A program made the position numbers and the translations under genes. Positions 32,197 to 42,335 of a DNA stretch of 53,802 nt are shown here, in pieces. The notes beneath the pieces were generated by a model. The model was not told where the DNA came from, searched no databases, and saw only the letters and a program-made list of their open reading frames with translations. The DNA comes from Ruegeria conchae (lineage in GTDB: Bacteria > Pseudomonadota > Alphaproteobacteria > Rhodobacterales > Rhodobacteraceae), in assembly GCF_000192475.1 (NCBI RefSeq), contig NZ_AEYW01000017.1, forward strand, positions 1-53,802. Reading direction: 5' to 3'. Every line of letters begins with the position of its first letter. The first letter of the stretch is position 1.

Positions 32197-34674
32197 ATGA
32201 GCGATAGTGACGGCAAAAAGACATTGGGTCTTCGTGGCGGGGCACGCCCCGGAAATGTGAAACAGAGTTTCAGCCACGGACGCACCAAGAATGTCGTGGT
32301 GGAGACCAAACGCAAACGCGTGGTCGTACCCAAGCCGGGCGCGACCAAACCAAGTGGTGGTGCGGCACCTTCGGGTGATCCTTCGCGTCGTCCGGCGGGT
32401 ATTTCCGATGCGGAAATGGCGCGCCGAATGAAGGCGTTGCAAGCTGCCAAAGCGCGCGAGGCTGAAGAGGCCGCTGCGCGCGAGGCACAAGAGAAGGCGC
32501 GTGAAGAAGAACGTGCGCGCCGCCGGGCCGAACAGGAAGCCAAGGAACGCGAACAGCGTGAGGCTGAAGAGCGTGCTCGTGCCAAGGCCGAGGAAGAAGA
32601 ACGCAAGCGCAAAGAGGCGGAAGAAGCTGCCAAGCGCGCTGCTGCGGCACCCGCGCCCGAAGAACAACCGCGTACGGCACGCGGTCCGGCCAACAAACCG
32701 GCGCCAGCGGCTACACCCCGCAAGCAAGACCGCGAGCGCGAGCAGCGTGGCCGCGGCAAAGGCCGTGACGACAACCGCCGTTCGGGCAAGCTGACACTGG
32801 GTCAGGCTACCGGTGGTGAAGGTAATCGTCAGCGTTCAATGGCTGCGATGAAGCGCAAGCAGGAGCGTGCGCGCCAGAAAGCCATGGGCGGCCCGGTCGA
32901 GCGGGAAAAGGTGATCCGCGACGTTCAGTTGCCCGAGGCGATCATGGTTTCGGAACTGGCCAACCGTATGGCCGAGCGCGTGGCTGACGTTGTCAAATCG
33001 CTGATGCAGATGGGCATGATGGTCACGCAGAACCAGACCATCGACGCTGATACCGCTGAGCTGATCATCGAAGAGTTTGGGCACAAGGTGACCCGCGTCT
33101 CTGATTCGGATGTTGAAGACGTCATCAAAGAAGTCGAAGACAGCGATGACGATCTGCAGCCGCGTCCGCCGGTCATCACCATCATGGGCCACGTTGACCA
33201 TGGTAAGACATCATTGCTGGATGCGATTCGTGACGCGCGCGTTGTGGCGGGCGAAGCCGGTGGCATTACCCAGCATATCGGCGCCTATCAGGTGAAAACC
33301 GATGGTGGCACCACGCTGACCTTCCTTGATACGCCGGGCCACGCGGCCTTTACTTCAATGCGGTCGCGCGGTGCTCAGGTCACAGATATCGTGGTCCTGG
33401 TTGTGGCTGCCGATGATGCGGTGATGCCGCAGACGATCGAGGCGATCAACCACGCCAAGGCGGCCGAAGTGCCGATGATCGTGGCGATCAACAAGGTCGA
33501 TAAGCCGGATGCGAACCCGGACAAGGTGCGGACCGATCTGCTGCAGCACGAAGTCATCGTCGAAAAGATGTCAGGTGAGGTTCAGGACGTCGAAGTGTCC
33601 GCCATCACCGGTCAAGGTCTCGATGAACTGCTGGAAGCCATCGCGCTGCAGGCCGAGATTCTGGAACTGAAAGCCAACCCCGACCGCGCCGCCCAAGGTG
33701 CCGTGATCGAGGCGCAGCTTGATGTGGGCCGTGGTCCCGTTGCCACCGTTCTGGTTCAGAACGGCACTTTGCGTCAGGGCGATATCTTCGTCGTGGGTGA
33801 GCAGTATGGTAAGGTCCGCGCGTTGATCAACGACAAAGGCGACCGCGTCAAAGAAGCCGGCCCGTCGGTTCCCGTTGAGGTTCTTGGTCTGAACGGTACG
33901 CCTGAAGCGGGCGACGTTCTGAACGTGACCGAGACCGAAGCGCAGGCCCGTGAGATTGCTGCCTATCGTGAGCAAGCAGCCAAGGACAAGCGCGCCGCAG
34001 CTGGTGCCGCGACCACCCTTGAGCAGCTGATGCAGAAGGCCAAGGAAGACGAGAACGTCACCGAGCTGCCGATCTTGATGAAAGCTGACGTGCAGGGTTC
34101 TGCCGAAGCCATCGTTCAGGCGATGGAGAAGATCGGCAATGAGGAAGTGCGCGTACGCGTTCTGCACTCAGGTGTTGGCGCGATTACCGAAACGGATGTC
34201 GGTCTGGCCGAAGCTTCGGGCGCTCCGATCTTTGGCTTCAACGTTCGTGCCAATGCGTCAGCGCGAAACACCGCGAACCAGAAAGGCGTCGAGATCCGGT
34301 ATTATTCGGTGATCTATGACCTCGTGGATGACGTGAAAGCAGCCGCATCCGGCCTGCTGAGCGCTGAAATCCGCGAGAAGTTCATTGGTTACGCCGAGAT
34401 CCGCGAAGTCTTCAAGGTTACCGGCGTTGGCAAAGTTGCCGGCTGTCTGGTCACCGAAGGCGTGGCGCGTCGTTCCGCAGGTGTTCGTCTGCTGCGCGAC
34501 AACGTGGTGATTCACGAAGGCACGCTGAAGACGCTGAAGCGTTTCAAGGACGAAGTGACTGAGGTTCAGTCGGGTCAGGAATGCGGTATGGCATTCGAGA
34601 ACTACGACGATATCCGCGCAGGCGACGTGATCGAGATTTTCGAGCGCGAAGAAGTGACCCGGACGCTCGACTGA
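32197..34674 (+). CDS. infB: Translation initiation factor IF-2
   Basis: This 825-residue GTPase places initiator tRNA on the 30S subunit. The N-terminal 230 residues are a charged Ala/Glu/Arg-rich helix. The IF2_N region and G domain follow, with GHVDHGKT at 331-338, 'DTPGHAAF' and 'NKVDKP'. Domains II-IV end '[26 protein letters not shown]' and '[21 protein letters not shown]'. It ends the rimP operon and is followed by a strong terminator. Confidence 0.98.
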   Translation: MSDSDGKKTLGLRGGARPGNVKQSFSHGRTKNVVVETKRKRVVVPKPGATKPSGGAAPSGDPSRRPAGISDAEMARRMKALQAAKAREAEEAAAREAQEKAREEERARRRAEQEAKEREQREAEERARAKAEEEERKRKEAEEAAKRAAAAPAPEEQPRTARGPANKPAPAATPRKQDREREQRGRGKGRDDNRRSGKLTLGQATGGEGNRQRSMAAMKRKQERARQKAMGGPVEREKVIRDVQLPEAIMVSELANRMAERVADVVKSLMQMGMMVTQNQTIDADTAELIIEEFGHKVTRVSDSDVEDVIKEVEDSDDDLQPRPPVITIMGHVDHGKTSLLDAIRDARVVAGEAGGITQHIGAYQVKTDGGTTLTFLDTPGHAAFTSMRSRGAQVTDIVVLVVAADDAVMPQTIEAINHAKAAEVPMIVAINKVDKPDANPDKVRTDLLQHEVIVEKMSGEVQDVEVSAITGQGLDELLEAIALQAEILELKANPDRAAQGAVIEAQLDVGRGPVATVLVQNGTLRQGDIFVVGEQYGKVRALINDKGDRVKEAGPSVPVEVLGLNGTPEAGDVLNVTETEAQAREIAAYREQAAKDKRAAAGAATTLEQLMQKAKEDENVTELPILMKADVQGSAEAIVQAMEKIGNEEVRVRVLHSGVGAITETDVGLAEASGAPIFGFNVRANASARNTANQKGVEIRYYSVIYDLVDDVKAAASGLLSAEIREKFIGYAEIREVFKVTGVGKVAGCLVTEGVARRSAGVRLLRDNVVIHEGTLKTLKRFKDEVTEVQSGQECGMAFENYDDIRAGDVIEIFEREEVTRTLD

Positions 34675-34699
34675 TCTGGCTTCCAGCGAGAGATTTAAG

Positions 34700-34731
34700 A
34701 CAGCGGCTCAATTGGGCCGCTGTTTTCTTTT
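34700..34731 (+). terminator. Rho-independent terminator after infB
   Basis: ACAGCGGCTC and GGGCCGCTGT form a 10-bp stem (one G-T pair) around an AATT loop, followed by TTTTCTTTTT. Confidence 0.92.
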
Positions 34732-34736
34732 TGGGG

Positions 34737-35567
34737 CTATTCGCCGCGCGACGACAAAAACGAGCCCGAGGGCATGATGATGTCGAAGTGATGTTTACCC
34801 TGTTGAAGGTCGAAACTGACCGAATGCCCTGCTTTTCGTAGCAACTCCGCATAGTCACGGCTTTGTCGAACAAATTCTGGTGTATCTCTTTCAGCAACCG
34901 TTACCCTGTAGCGCGGCCCCGGCGCGGGCAGATTGAGGCATGGGGAAAGATCGTGAATCTCGACCTTAGTCAGTTGCAAGGGATCATTTACCGAAGTTAG
35001 GCTAATCGGCTCCAAATCGTAAACGCCACTGATCAGAATTACGTTACGCACTCTTAGACCCGCCTGCGCCAACGCGCTGGATGAGGTGGCCATGACCATC
35101 GCTACCAGATGCGCACCTGCGCTATGACCTGACAGGGTGATGTTTGATGGATCGAAGCCCAATAACTCGGCCTGTGATGCAAGCCACAGCAAGGCATCGC
35201 GACATTCTTCGACCATCTGCCCCAACCTAGCTTCAGGGGCGAGTGTGTAATTCAGGGTCGCAAAGGCCTGCCCGTTTTCGTGTAGCACCGGTGCCATCGG
35301 GGCGGATTCGCGCTGGCTGAGCGCCTGCCAATACCCTCCGTGAATGAACACATGCAAAGGTGCGTTTGCGTCTGAGGAGGGGAAGAAATCCAGAACCTGC
35401 GCCGGACTGTCGCCATAAGCAAGGTTTTCGCGCACATCCATCCGTGTCCGGGCCTGAGCGCTGAGCGCAACATAACTGTCCAGATATGGCGTCAGATCGC
35501 CACCAATCATCGAACTGGGGGAGTATTCCTGTTCAAGTTGATCTTGGGTGAACCCGCGATATAGCAT
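34737..35567 (-). CDS. Kynurenine formamidase-like alpha/beta hydrolase
   Basis: This 276-residue alpha/beta hydrolase has HGGYW (oxyanion loop, about residue 90), the nucleophile elbow GHSAG and the His in 'KHHFDII'. The HGGxW pattern and the N-terminal 'EYSPSSMIGG' are found in arylformamidases, which hydrolyse N-formylkynurenine. The gene lies three bases behind kynA, the enzyme that makes that substrate, so kynurenine formamidase is very likely. It is unrelated to the metal-dependent KynB type, so I leave the symbol open. Confidence 0.86.
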   Translation of the reverse strand: MLYRGFTQDQLEQEYSPSSMIGGDLTPYLDSYVALSAQARTRMDVRENLAYGDSPAQVLDFFPSSDANAPLHVFIHGGYWQALSQRESAPMAPVLHENGQAFATLNYTLAPEARLGQMVEECRDALLWLASQAELLGFDPSNITLSGHSAGAHLVAMVMATSSSALAQAGLRVRNVILISGVYDLEPISLTSVNDPLQLTKVEIHDLSPCLNLPAPGPRYRVTVAERDTPEFVRQSRDYAELLRKAGHSVSFDLQQGKHHFDIIMPSGSFLSSRGE

Positions 35568-35570
35568 GCC

Positions 35571-36452
35571 TCAGTCTCCCGAATACATCAGCTCGGTGCG
35601 CATATCGTAGAGGTCGTGGAAGAAGCGCAATTCCAGCGCCTTGCGCAGAAAGGCCACACCGCTCGAGCCACCTGTTCCGGGTTGCATCCCGATGACCCGT
35701 TCGACTGCCGTAGCGTGGTCGAAACGCCAGCGCTGGAACAGCGATTCGACGTCCATCAGCTTTTCAGCCAGAGCATAGAGGTCCCAATACTTGCCGGTAT
35801 CCTGGAAAATCTCGCACCAGATTTTCACGACGCGCGGGTCGCCGGAATAGGATTGTGAATAGTCACGTTCGATCAGGTCTTGCGGTACGTCAAACCCTTG
35901 CCGTGCCAGCATGTGCAGCACTTCGTCATAAAGGGACGGCTTGGTTAGCGCTGCGCTCAGCATCTCCATGACCTCCGGATCGTGTTCATGCACCTTGAGG
36001 GTCGAAGCATCCTTGTTGCCCAATATGAACTCGATCTGGCGATAACCGTAACTCTGAAAGCCTGACGAACTACCTAACGCATCGCGAAACGTCATGTAGT
36101 CGGCGGGCGTCATGGTCAGCAGCGTTTCCCAAGCGGTGATCAACTGCCGCTGGATCGCCTTGATCCGGTCGAGATTTTTCATCGCCGGGCCGAAATCATC
36201 TTGCTGCAGGAAGCGCCGCACTTCGACCAGCTGGTGATGCATCAACTTCAGCCATAGCTCGCTGACCTGATGGATGATGATGAATAACATCTCATCGGGC
36301 TGAGCAGGATCCTGAAAGGTTTTTTGCAGATTCAACAGGGTTTTGAGTTGCAGAAAGTCGCCATAGCTTTTGCGATGCGTCTCAGCGAAATCGGTGACCA
36401 GAGAATCCTCGATTCCGCGTTCCAGCAGTCGGTCATCTTTCGTGCTGCCCAT
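35571..36452 (-). CDS. kynA: Tryptophan 2,3-dioxygenase
   Basis: This 293-residue haem dioxygenase opens the indole ring of tryptophan to N-formylkynurenine. 'SYGDFLQLKTLLNLQ', 'DEMLFIIIHQVSELWLKLMHHQL', 'SSGFQSYGYRQIEFILGN' and 'GTGGSSGVAFLRKALELRFFHDLYDMRT' are classic. The ATG at 36452 is preceded by GGAGGAG; the frame extends 17 codons upstream without a better start. It is followed by the formamidase gene. Kynureninase is not in the window. Confidence 0.96.
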   Translation of the reverse strand: MGSTKDDRLLERGIEDSLVTDFAETHRKSYGDFLQLKTLLNLQKTFQDPAQPDEMLFIIIHQVSELWLKLMHHQLVEVRRFLQQDDFGPAMKNLDRIKAIQRQLITAWETLLTMTPADYMTFRDALGSSSGFQSYGYRQIEFILGNKDASTLKVHEHDPEVMEMLSAALTKPSLYDEVLHMLARQGFDVPQDLIERDYSQSYSGDPRVVKIWCEIFQDTGKYWDLYALAEKLMDVESLFQRWRFDHATAVERVIGMQPGTGGSSGVAFLRKALELRFFHDLYDMRTELMYSGD

Positions 36453-36515
36453 CTTGCTCCTCCGGTTGGTTGCTCGATCCCTGTGTATGGGCCAGTTTTG
36501 CAACTATCCAGAGGG

Positions 36516-37559
36516 TCAGGTCCAGTCCAGAACAACTTTGCCGGACAGGCCCGACTTCATTGCTGCGAAACCTTCGGCAAAATCGTCAACACCAAACTGA
36601 TGGGTGATCACGCGGCTTACGTCCAAACCGTTCTGCAGCATAGCAATCATCTTGTACCATGTCTCAAACATCTCACGGCCGTAGACGCCCTTGATGGTGA
36701 TGGCTTTAAAGACAATTCGGCTCCAGTCGACCGGAGATTGGCCCGGTGGGATGCCCAGCAGGGCGATCTTACCGCCCATGACCAGCGCTTCGACCATCTG
36801 ATCCAAAGCTGCCTGCGAGCCCGACATCTCCAAACCCACGTCAAAACCTTCTTTCATCCCCAGTTCGGTGATGACATCGGACAACTCTTCTATGGTTACA
36901 TCGACCGTACGTACCGACTGCACCACATGTTCCGCCAGTTTCAGCCGATCTGCATTGATATCGGTGATTACGACGTTTCGCGCACCTGCATGGCGTGCGA
37001 CAGCTGCTGCCATTATGCCGATCGGGCCTGCGCCTGTTATCAGAACATCCTCACCCAGCAGATCAAAGCTCAGCGCGGTATGAACCGCATTGCCCAGCGG
37101 GTCGAGGATCGCACCAATCTCATCCGGCACATCATCTGGCAAAGGTATCACGTTGAAGGCGGGCAGTTTCAAAAATTGCGCAAAGGCACCTTGTTCGTTT
37201 ACGCCGATGCCTCGCGTTCCGGGGTCCAGATGGAACTTGCCAGCGCGACTCTGGCGACTTTCGGTTCCGATCAGGTGCCCTTCGCCCGAGCAGCGCTGGC
37301 CGATCTCAAGCCCGGTAACATTACGACCAATCTCGACTATTTCGCCAGCGAACTCGTGGCCGGTGATCATCGGCACTGGTACTGTGGCTGCGGCCCAGTC
37401 ATCCCAATTCCAGATATGGATATCTGTGCCGCAGATGCCGGTTTTGTTTATGCGGATCAGTACCTCGTCCGGTCCAATCTCGGGCACTGGGGCCTGAACC
37501 ATCCAAAGGCCTTCCTCGGGCTTGGATTTTTCCAGTGCTTTCATCGTGTTGGGTCGCAT
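36516..37559 (-). CDS. tdh: L-threonine 3-dehydrogenase
   Basis: This 347-residue zinc medium-chain dehydrogenase oxidises threonine to 2-amino-3-ketobutyrate with NAD. '[16 protein letters not shown]' and '[12 protein letters not shown]' hold catalytic zinc ligands, and '[18 protein letters not shown]' is the nucleotide-binding turn. The ATG at 37559 overlaps the kbl stop (TGATG); starting at the methionine five codons later would give the more usual MKAL- end but lacks a ribosome-binding site. Confidence 0.96.
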   Translation of the reverse strand: MRPNTMKALEKSKPEEGLWMVQAPVPEIGPDEVLIRINKTGICGTDIHIWNWDDWAAATVPVPMITGHEFAGEIVEIGRNVTGLEIGQRCSGEGHLIGTESRQSRAGKFHLDPGTRGIGVNEQGAFAQFLKLPAFNVIPLPDDVPDEIGAILDPLGNAVHTALSFDLLGEDVLITGAGPIGIMAAAVARHAGARNVVITDINADRLKLAEHVVQSVRTVDVTIEELSDVITELGMKEGFDVGLEMSGSQAALDQMVEALVMGGKIALLGIPPGQSPVDWSRIVFKAITIKGVYGREMFETWYKMIAMLQNGLDVSRVITHQFGVDDFAEGFAAMKSGLSGKVVLDWT

Positions 37560-38743
37560 CAGATCACCCCCAATTCCTTGCCGACCTTGCCAAAGGCCGC
37601 GAGCGCGCGATCCAATTCATCCTTTGTTAGAGCCGCATTCATCTGCGTTCTGATCCGGGCCTGACCGCGCGGAACGACGGGGAAGAAGAAGCCCGAGACA
37701 TAGACGCCTTCATCAAACAACCGCGACGCCATGTCTTGCGCAAGCGTTGCGTCCCCGAGCATCACCGGGATGATTGGGTGCTCACCGGGCAACAGATCAA
37801 AGCCCAGTTTCTCCAAACCGGCGCGCCAGTATTTGGCGTTGCCGAACAGTTGCGCGCGCAGCATGTCGCCCTCTTCAACCAGACGGATTGCTTCCATACC
37901 GGCAGCGACGATGGACGGCGGCAGCGAGTTTGAGAACAGATAGGGCCGCGCCCGCTGCCGCAGCAGGTCGATCACTGGCTGCGGCCCGGCGATGTAGCCG
38001 CCGATTGCCCCCCCAAGTGCCTTGCCCAGAGTTCCCGTCAGAATGTCCACGTCGACGCCGAAGTGATCCGGCGTGCCCGCACCGTTTGGCCCCATGAAGC
38101 CCGTGGCGTGGCAATCATCGACCATGACGATGGCGTCGTACTTGTCGGCCAGCTCGCGTATTTTTGGCAGATTGGCCAGATAGCCATCCATCGAAAAAAC
38201 GCCGTCGGTGGCGATCATAATATGCCGCGCCCCGTCCTCGCGCGCCTGTTTCAACCAAGCCTCGAGGTCATTCATGTCATTGTTTAGATAGCGATAGCGT
38301 TTGGCCTTGCAGAGCCTTACGCCATCGATGATTGACGCGTGGTTCAGGCTGTCCGAGATGATGGCGTCTTCAGGCCCTAACAAAGGCTCAAACAGCCCGC
38401 CATTGGCATCGAAACAGGCAGCGAACAGAATTGAATCATCTTTGTTCAGGAACTTGGCCAGCCGTTGCTCAAGCTCGCGGTGAATATCCTGCGTGCCGCA
38501 GATAAAGCGGACAGAGGCCATGCCGAACCCTTTCGGTTCCATGGCGTTTTTGGCGGCGTCGATCAGGGCGGGGTGATCGGCCAGGCCCAGATAGTTATTG
38601 GCGCACAGGTTGATGACCTGCTTTCCGCCCACAGTAATCTCACCGCCCTGAGGCGAGGTGATCATTCGTTCACGCTTGTACAGACCTTCGGATTCGATCT
38701 GCTTAAGGGTGTCCGTGATGTGGGACAGGAATGCATTTGCCAT
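37559..38743 (-). CDS. kbl: Glycine C-acetyltransferase (2-amino-3-ketobutyrate CoA ligase)
   Basis: This 394-residue PLP enzyme splits 2-amino-3-ketobutyrate with CoA into glycine and acetyl-CoA. '[14 protein letters not shown]', '[18 protein letters not shown]', '[18 protein letters not shown]' and the PLP lysine in '[15 protein letters not shown]' are typical. kbl and tdh form a coupled operon for threonine use. A 109-bp gap with repeated operator-like elements separates it from an upstream HTH-cupin regulator. Confidence 0.97.
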   Translation of the reverse strand: MANAFLSHITDTLKQIESEGLYKRERMITSPQGGEITVGGKQVINLCANNYLGLADHPALIDAAKNAMEPKGFGMASVRFICGTQDIHRELEQRLAKFLNKDDSILFAACFDANGGLFEPLLGPEDAIISDSLNHASIIDGVRLCKAKRYRYLNNDMNDLEAWLKQAREDGARHIMIATDGVFSMDGYLANLPKIRELADKYDAIVMVDDCHATGFMGPNGAGTPDHFGVDVDILTGTLGKALGGAIGGYIAGPQPVIDLLRQRARPYLFSNSLPPSIVAAGMEAIRLVEEGDMLRAQLFGNAKYWRAGLEKLGFDLLPGEHPIIPVMLGDATLAQDMASRLFDEGVYVSGFFFPVVPRGQARIRTQMNAALTKDELDRALAAFGKVGKELGVI

Positions 38744-38780
38744 GGCGACCTCCGTTCATCTGAGTCGCGCTTCTAACATA

Positions 38781-38832
38781 ACGGACGAATATCCCAAATA
38801 GGGGATTTACGAAATTACGGAAAAATATCCGT
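38781..38832. promoter_or_regulatory. Paired operator-like elements before kbl
   Basis: Two copies of ACGGA-N6-TCC (38781-38794 and 38817-38830) lie 36 bp apart. The spacers are CGAATA and AAAATA, and the second copy is a full inverted repeat ACGGA/TCCGT. Between them ATCCC-N6-GGGAT is a further inverted repeat (38791-38806). The likely binder is the HTH-cupin regulator encoded just upstream. Confidence 0.55.
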
Positions 38833-38852
38833 GAAGGCGGATTATTGCTGAG

Positions 38853-39416
38853 TCAGGCGTTCTTTACAATTAGGAAAACACGCGCAGGGCTGTCGGCAGA
38901 AATGGAATGCGCGACGTCAGCGGCATATCGGGCTGTATCACCTTGCCTGAGTTCGCTCACTGCCACGCCCGAAGTAACTCGAACTGACCCTTCCAACACG
39001 GTCAATTGTTCCCGTGCACCGCGCGCATGGGGTTGGCTGTTCAGGGCGCCATTTTTGTCGAGCTGAATGTCATAGACCTCGTGACCGCCGGCTTCTTCTG
39101 GCGGTGAGAGGATCCGGATGCGGCAGTTCTCTCCCATGTTATCGATGCTGGGCACTTCGGAGTTTTTGAGAATCTCGATCTGGTCGGTTGTCTTCGTGTC
39201 TTCCAACAACCCGGCAAAATCCACCTGCAGAGCTCGGGTCAGGTTCCACAAGGTCGAAATTGTGGGGCTGCTCTCTCCCCTCTCGATCTGGCTGACCATG
39301 GATCGCGATACGCCACTGAGATTCGCAACCGCTTCAAGGGAAAGGCCCTGGGCCCGGCGCGCTTCTTTAAGGCGTGTCGGAAGGCGTGTCAGGATATCGT
39401 CTGTCTTGTCCGTCAT
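38853..39416 (-). CDS. HTH-XRE/cupin transcriptional regulator
   Basis: This 187-residue regulator has an N-terminal XRE-type HTH ('RLKEARRAQGLSLEAVANLSGVSRSMVSQIERGESSPTISTLWNLTRAL', about 12-60) and a C-terminal cupin barrel (about 110-185) with 'HEVYDIQLDKNG' and 'EQLTVLEGSVRVTSG'. Such proteins are repressors that sense small metabolites. It lies directly upstream of kbl-tdh in the same direction, so control of threonine catabolism is likely but inferred. ATG 39416 is chosen; a TTG at 39443 is possible. Confidence 0.9.
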   Translation of the reverse strand: MTDKTDDILTRLPTRLKEARRAQGLSLEAVANLSGVSRSMVSQIERGESSPTISTLWNLTRALQVDFAGLLEDTKTTDQIEILKNSEVPSIDNMGENCRIRILSPPEEAGGHEVYDIQLDKNGALNSQPHARGAREQLTVLEGSVRVTSGVAVSELRQGDTARYAADVAHSISADSPARVFLIVKNA

Positions 39417-39533
39417 GGCGGAATTTGATGCGCCTTGAATCAATAGATGTCAATTCCGTCTGTGACGGGACGTCTCAGGCGACAGAGAGTTACTGCGGGT
39501 GCATACTACGGCCAACCTCAGGAGGAGTGATCC

Positions 39534-40709
39534 ATGACCGATATCGTTATTCTGGATGGCGCACGTACTGCCATCGGTACTTTTGGCGGTGCGCTGGCTT
39601 CGACAGCGCCGATTGATTTAGCGACAGTGGCGACCGAAGCCGCGCTTGAACGGTCGGGTGTCGAAGGCGGGCAAATCGGACATGTGGTATTCGGTCATGT
39701 GATCAACACTGAACCCCGCGATATGTACCTGTCGCGCGTAGCAGCGATGCAGGCGGGCATTCCGAACGGGACACCGGCAATGAACGTAAATCGTTTGTGT
39801 GGCTCCGGCGCGCAGGCGATTGTGTCGGCGGTACAATCTCTGATGCTGGGAGATGCCGATTTCGCAGTGGCTGGAGGAGCCGAGAGCATGTCACGCAGCC
39901 CCTACATCGTGCCTCAGGCCAGATGGGGCGCTAAGATGGGCGACGTCACCTCACTGGACATGATGTTGGGCGCGCTGAACTGTCCTTTCGGAACCGGTCA
40001 TATGGGTGTGACGGCTGAGAATGTGGCCGACGAACATCAGATCAGTCGTGAACAGATGGATGCGTTTGCCTTAACCAGCCAGAGCCGAGCGGCAACAGCG
40101 ATCGACGCTGGATATTTCGAAAGCCAGATCACGCCTGTGCAGGTGAAAGTCAAACGCGAGATGGTTGACTTTAAGGTGGATGAGCATCCCAAGGCCACCA
40201 CAGCTGAGGCGTTGGCGGGCCTTCGTCCAGTGTTCAAGAAAGAAGGACGCGTCACGGCCGGGAATGCATCGGGTATCAACGATGGGGCTGCGGCGATGGT
40301 TCTGGCGACGTCAGATGCTGCTGAAAAGGCCGGATTGAAACCAAAGGCACGGATATTGGGATATGCGCATGCCGGAGTGCGGCCCGAAGTAATGGGAATT
40401 GGACCGGTTCCTGCAGTGCAGAACTTGTTCAAGAAGACAGGGCTGTCGGCAGTTGATTTCGATGTGATCGAGAGTAATGAGGCCTTTGCCGCACAGGCCC
40501 TGGCCGTCAATCAAGAGCTTGGGTTGGATGCCGCTAAGGTCAATCCGAATGGCGGTGCGATTGCGTTGGGGCACCCTGTGGGGGCAACTGGGGCGATTAT
40601 CACCCTAAAAGCGCTGTATGAACTGGAGCGTGTTGGTGGTTCCAAGGCGCTTATCACCATGTGTATTGGTGGTGGGCAGGGGATTGCCCTTGCCATCGAG
40701 CGGCTCTGA
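39534..40709 (+). CDS. Acetyl-CoA C-acyltransferase (thiolase)
   Basis: This 391-residue thiolase has Cys89 in 'NRLCGSGAQAI' as nucleophile, 'NPNGGAIALGHPVGATGA' with the catalytic His and 'CIGGGQG' with the second Cys. 'AGNASGINDGAAAMVLA' is the family core. It condenses or cleaves acyl-CoAs; a BktB/PhaA-type biosynthetic role or a beta-oxidation role cannot be told apart here. A GGAGGAG site precedes the start. It stands alone between two leftward genes. Confidence 0.93.
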   Translation: MTDIVILDGARTAIGTFGGALASTAPIDLATVATEAALERSGVEGGQIGHVVFGHVINTEPRDMYLSRVAAMQAGIPNGTPAMNVNRLCGSGAQAIVSAVQSLMLGDADFAVAGGAESMSRSPYIVPQARWGAKMGDVTSLDMMLGALNCPFGTGHMGVTAENVADEHQISREQMDAFALTSQSRAATAIDAGYFESQITPVQVKVKREMVDFKVDEHPKATTAEALAGLRPVFKKEGRVTAGNASGINDGAAAMVLATSDAAEKAGLKPKARILGYAHAGVRPEVMGIGPVPAVQNLFKKTGLSAVDFDVIESNEAFAAQALAVNQELGLDAAKVNPNGGAIALGHPVGATGAIITLKALYELERVGGSKALITMCIGGGQGIALAIERL

Positions 40710-40717
40710 TTGAGGTC

Positions 40718-40791
40718 GAGCGGAGGGGGCTGTCTGCCCCCCAATCGCGCCGGTGGCGCGATTCCCCCCGAAGATTTGTGGCCAGATGAAG
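40718..40791. repeat. Rhodobacteraceae-type extragenic double-hairpin repeat
   Basis: GGGGGC-TGTCT-GCCCCC (40725-40741) and a perfect 9-bp hairpin AATCGCGCC-GGT-GGCGCGATT (40743-40763) are followed by CCCCCCGAAGATTTG and then TGGCCAGATGAAG. I recall elements of this layout as dispersed repeats in Rhodobacteraceae. It lies in the convergent gap between thiolase and ubiB and may also end transcription. Confidence 0.7.
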
Positions 40792-40805
40792 CAGGCGGGT
40801 TGTTG

Positions 40806-42335
40806 TTAGCCGAATGTCATCACGACAAGTGTGGCTGCGATCCCAACGGCTGCGCCAAGGGCGGCGGGTAGCAGCAAGGTTGTCTTGCCGGAAGTTTGCT
40901 GGTCATCTTTCGTGGTTTGCGCAATCAGGGCGTTTTCTACCAGCGCAGGTAAGCGTGGGCCGAAACGGGCCAGCACCATTGCGGTCTTACCAAAATCTCT
41001 CAGGGCGGCCCGGGGGCCGATGGAGCTTTTGATATAATCCTCGACGACCGGGCGCGCGACTTCCCAGATATTCATATGATCGTCGAGTGATCGGGCAACG
41101 CCTTCGACCACGACCATGGTGCGCTGCAGAAGAATCAGTTCGGTTCGGGTTTCCATGCCGAAGCGCTCTGTGACCTCAAACAGATAGCTGAGCAGTCGGC
41201 CCATGGAGATATGGGTCGCGTCCATGCCGAAGATGGGTTCTCCGACTGCGCGCAAGGCGCGGGCGAATTCGTCGACGTCCTGGTTGGCAGGGACATAGCC
41301 GGCCTCGAAATGGACTTCGGCTACGCGTTTGTAGTCGCGGCGGATGAAGCCGAAGAGGATTTCGGCATAGACCCGACGGGTGTATTCGTCGATATGCCCC
41401 ATGATGCCGTAGTCATAGGCAATAATGTCTCCATTCGCGGCGACCTTCAGGTTCCCTTGGTGCATATCCGCATGGAAATAGCCATCGCGAAGGGCGTGCA
41501 GCAGGAAAAGGCGCAACACACGTTCTGCCAGATCGCTGCGATTGTGGCCTGCAGCGTCCAGCGCGTCATTGTCGCCCAGCGGGATTCCATCGGCCCAGCT
41601 GAGTGTCATCACCCGGCGTGCGGACAAGGACCAGACGACCGGAGGCAGCCAGAACCCGGAATCATCCTTGGTGTTGGCGGCGTATTCCGAAGCAGCAGCG
41701 CTTTCCAGGCGCAGGTCCAACTCGCCGCGGACAACTCCGTCAAAATGCTCGATCACCTCCATAGGGCGCAAGCGACGAGCACCGGGGGCAAACAGGTCGA
41801 CAATTCGGGCGGCGAAATAAAAGGCGTCTACATCTTTACGGAAGGCGCGTTCAATTCCGGGGCGAAGGACTTTGACGGCAACATCTTCACCCGTGCTGGC
41901 CAGCTTAGCTTTGTGGACCTGAGCGATTGAGGCTGCGGCGATAGGCTCGCTGAAATCGCTGAACATTTCTGAAAGGGGTTGGCCCAGCTCTTTCTCGACC
42001 TCGGCCATGGCTTCGGCCTTAGAGAATGGCGGAAGCTTATCCTGCAAGACACGCAGTTGTTCAGCCAGTTCATTTCCAACCACGTCGGGGCGCGTCGAAA
42101 GGACTTGTCCGAACTTGATATAGGCGGGCCCAAGAGCAGTTAAGGCGCGGGTTGCGGGCGGCATCTGGGGATCCCCTTTGTACCCCAGCCACTGAAATGG
42201 TTTGCCCAGAACATGTGCGAGGATGCGGATAGCCCGAGGAGCCTCGAACGCGTCTAATACCACGTTCATGGCACCCGTGCGCTCGAGCGTTGCGCCTGTG
42301 CGGATCAGGCGGATAATGTTATGTGGGCCGCGCAT
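40806..42335 (-). CDS. ubiB: Ubiquinone biosynthesis kinase-like protein UbiB
   Basis: This 509-residue ABC1/ADCK-family protein has the invariant 'KFGQVLSTRPDV' motif (about residues 72-84) and an atypical kinase core with 'VAVKVLRPGIERAF' and 'HADMHQGNLKV'. Two hydrophobic helices lie at the C-terminus (about 485-507). UbiB supports ubiquinone synthesis at the membrane as an ATPase-like factor. It directly abuts ubiE. Confidence 0.95.
   Translation of the reverse strand: MRGPHNIIRLIRTGATLERTGAMNVVLDAFEAPRAIRILAHVLGKPFQWLGYKGDPQMPPATRALTALGPAYIKFGQVLSTRPDVVGNELAEQLRVLQDKLPPFSKAEAMAEVEKELGQPLSEMFSDFSEPIAAASIAQVHKAKLASTGEDVAVKVLRPGIERAFRKDVDAFYFAARIVDLFAPGARRLRPMEVIEHFDGVVRGELDLRLESAAASEYAANTKDDSGFWLPPVVWSLSARRVMTLSWADGIPLGDNDALDAAGHNRSDLAERVLRLFLLHALRDGYFHADMHQGNLKVAANGDIIAYDYGIMGHIDEYTRRVYAEILFGFIRRDYKRVAEVHFEAGYVPANQDVDEFARALRAVGEPIFGMDATHISMGRLLSYLFEVTERFGMETRTELILLQRTMVVVEGVARSLDDHMNIWEVARPVVEDYIKSSIGPRAALRDFGKTAMVLARFGPRLPALVENALIAQTTKDDQQTSGKTTLLLPAALGAAVGIAATLVVMTFG

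Noticed and set aside
31995..32789. 264-residue reading frame opposite infB
   Set aside because: Its Arg/Ser/Ala-rich composition mirrors the repetitive N-terminal codons of infB.
36324..37664. 446-residue reading frame opposite tdh and kynA
   Set aside because: It lies antisense to two unmistakable enzymes and has no recognisable domain; it is a shadow of their codon bias.
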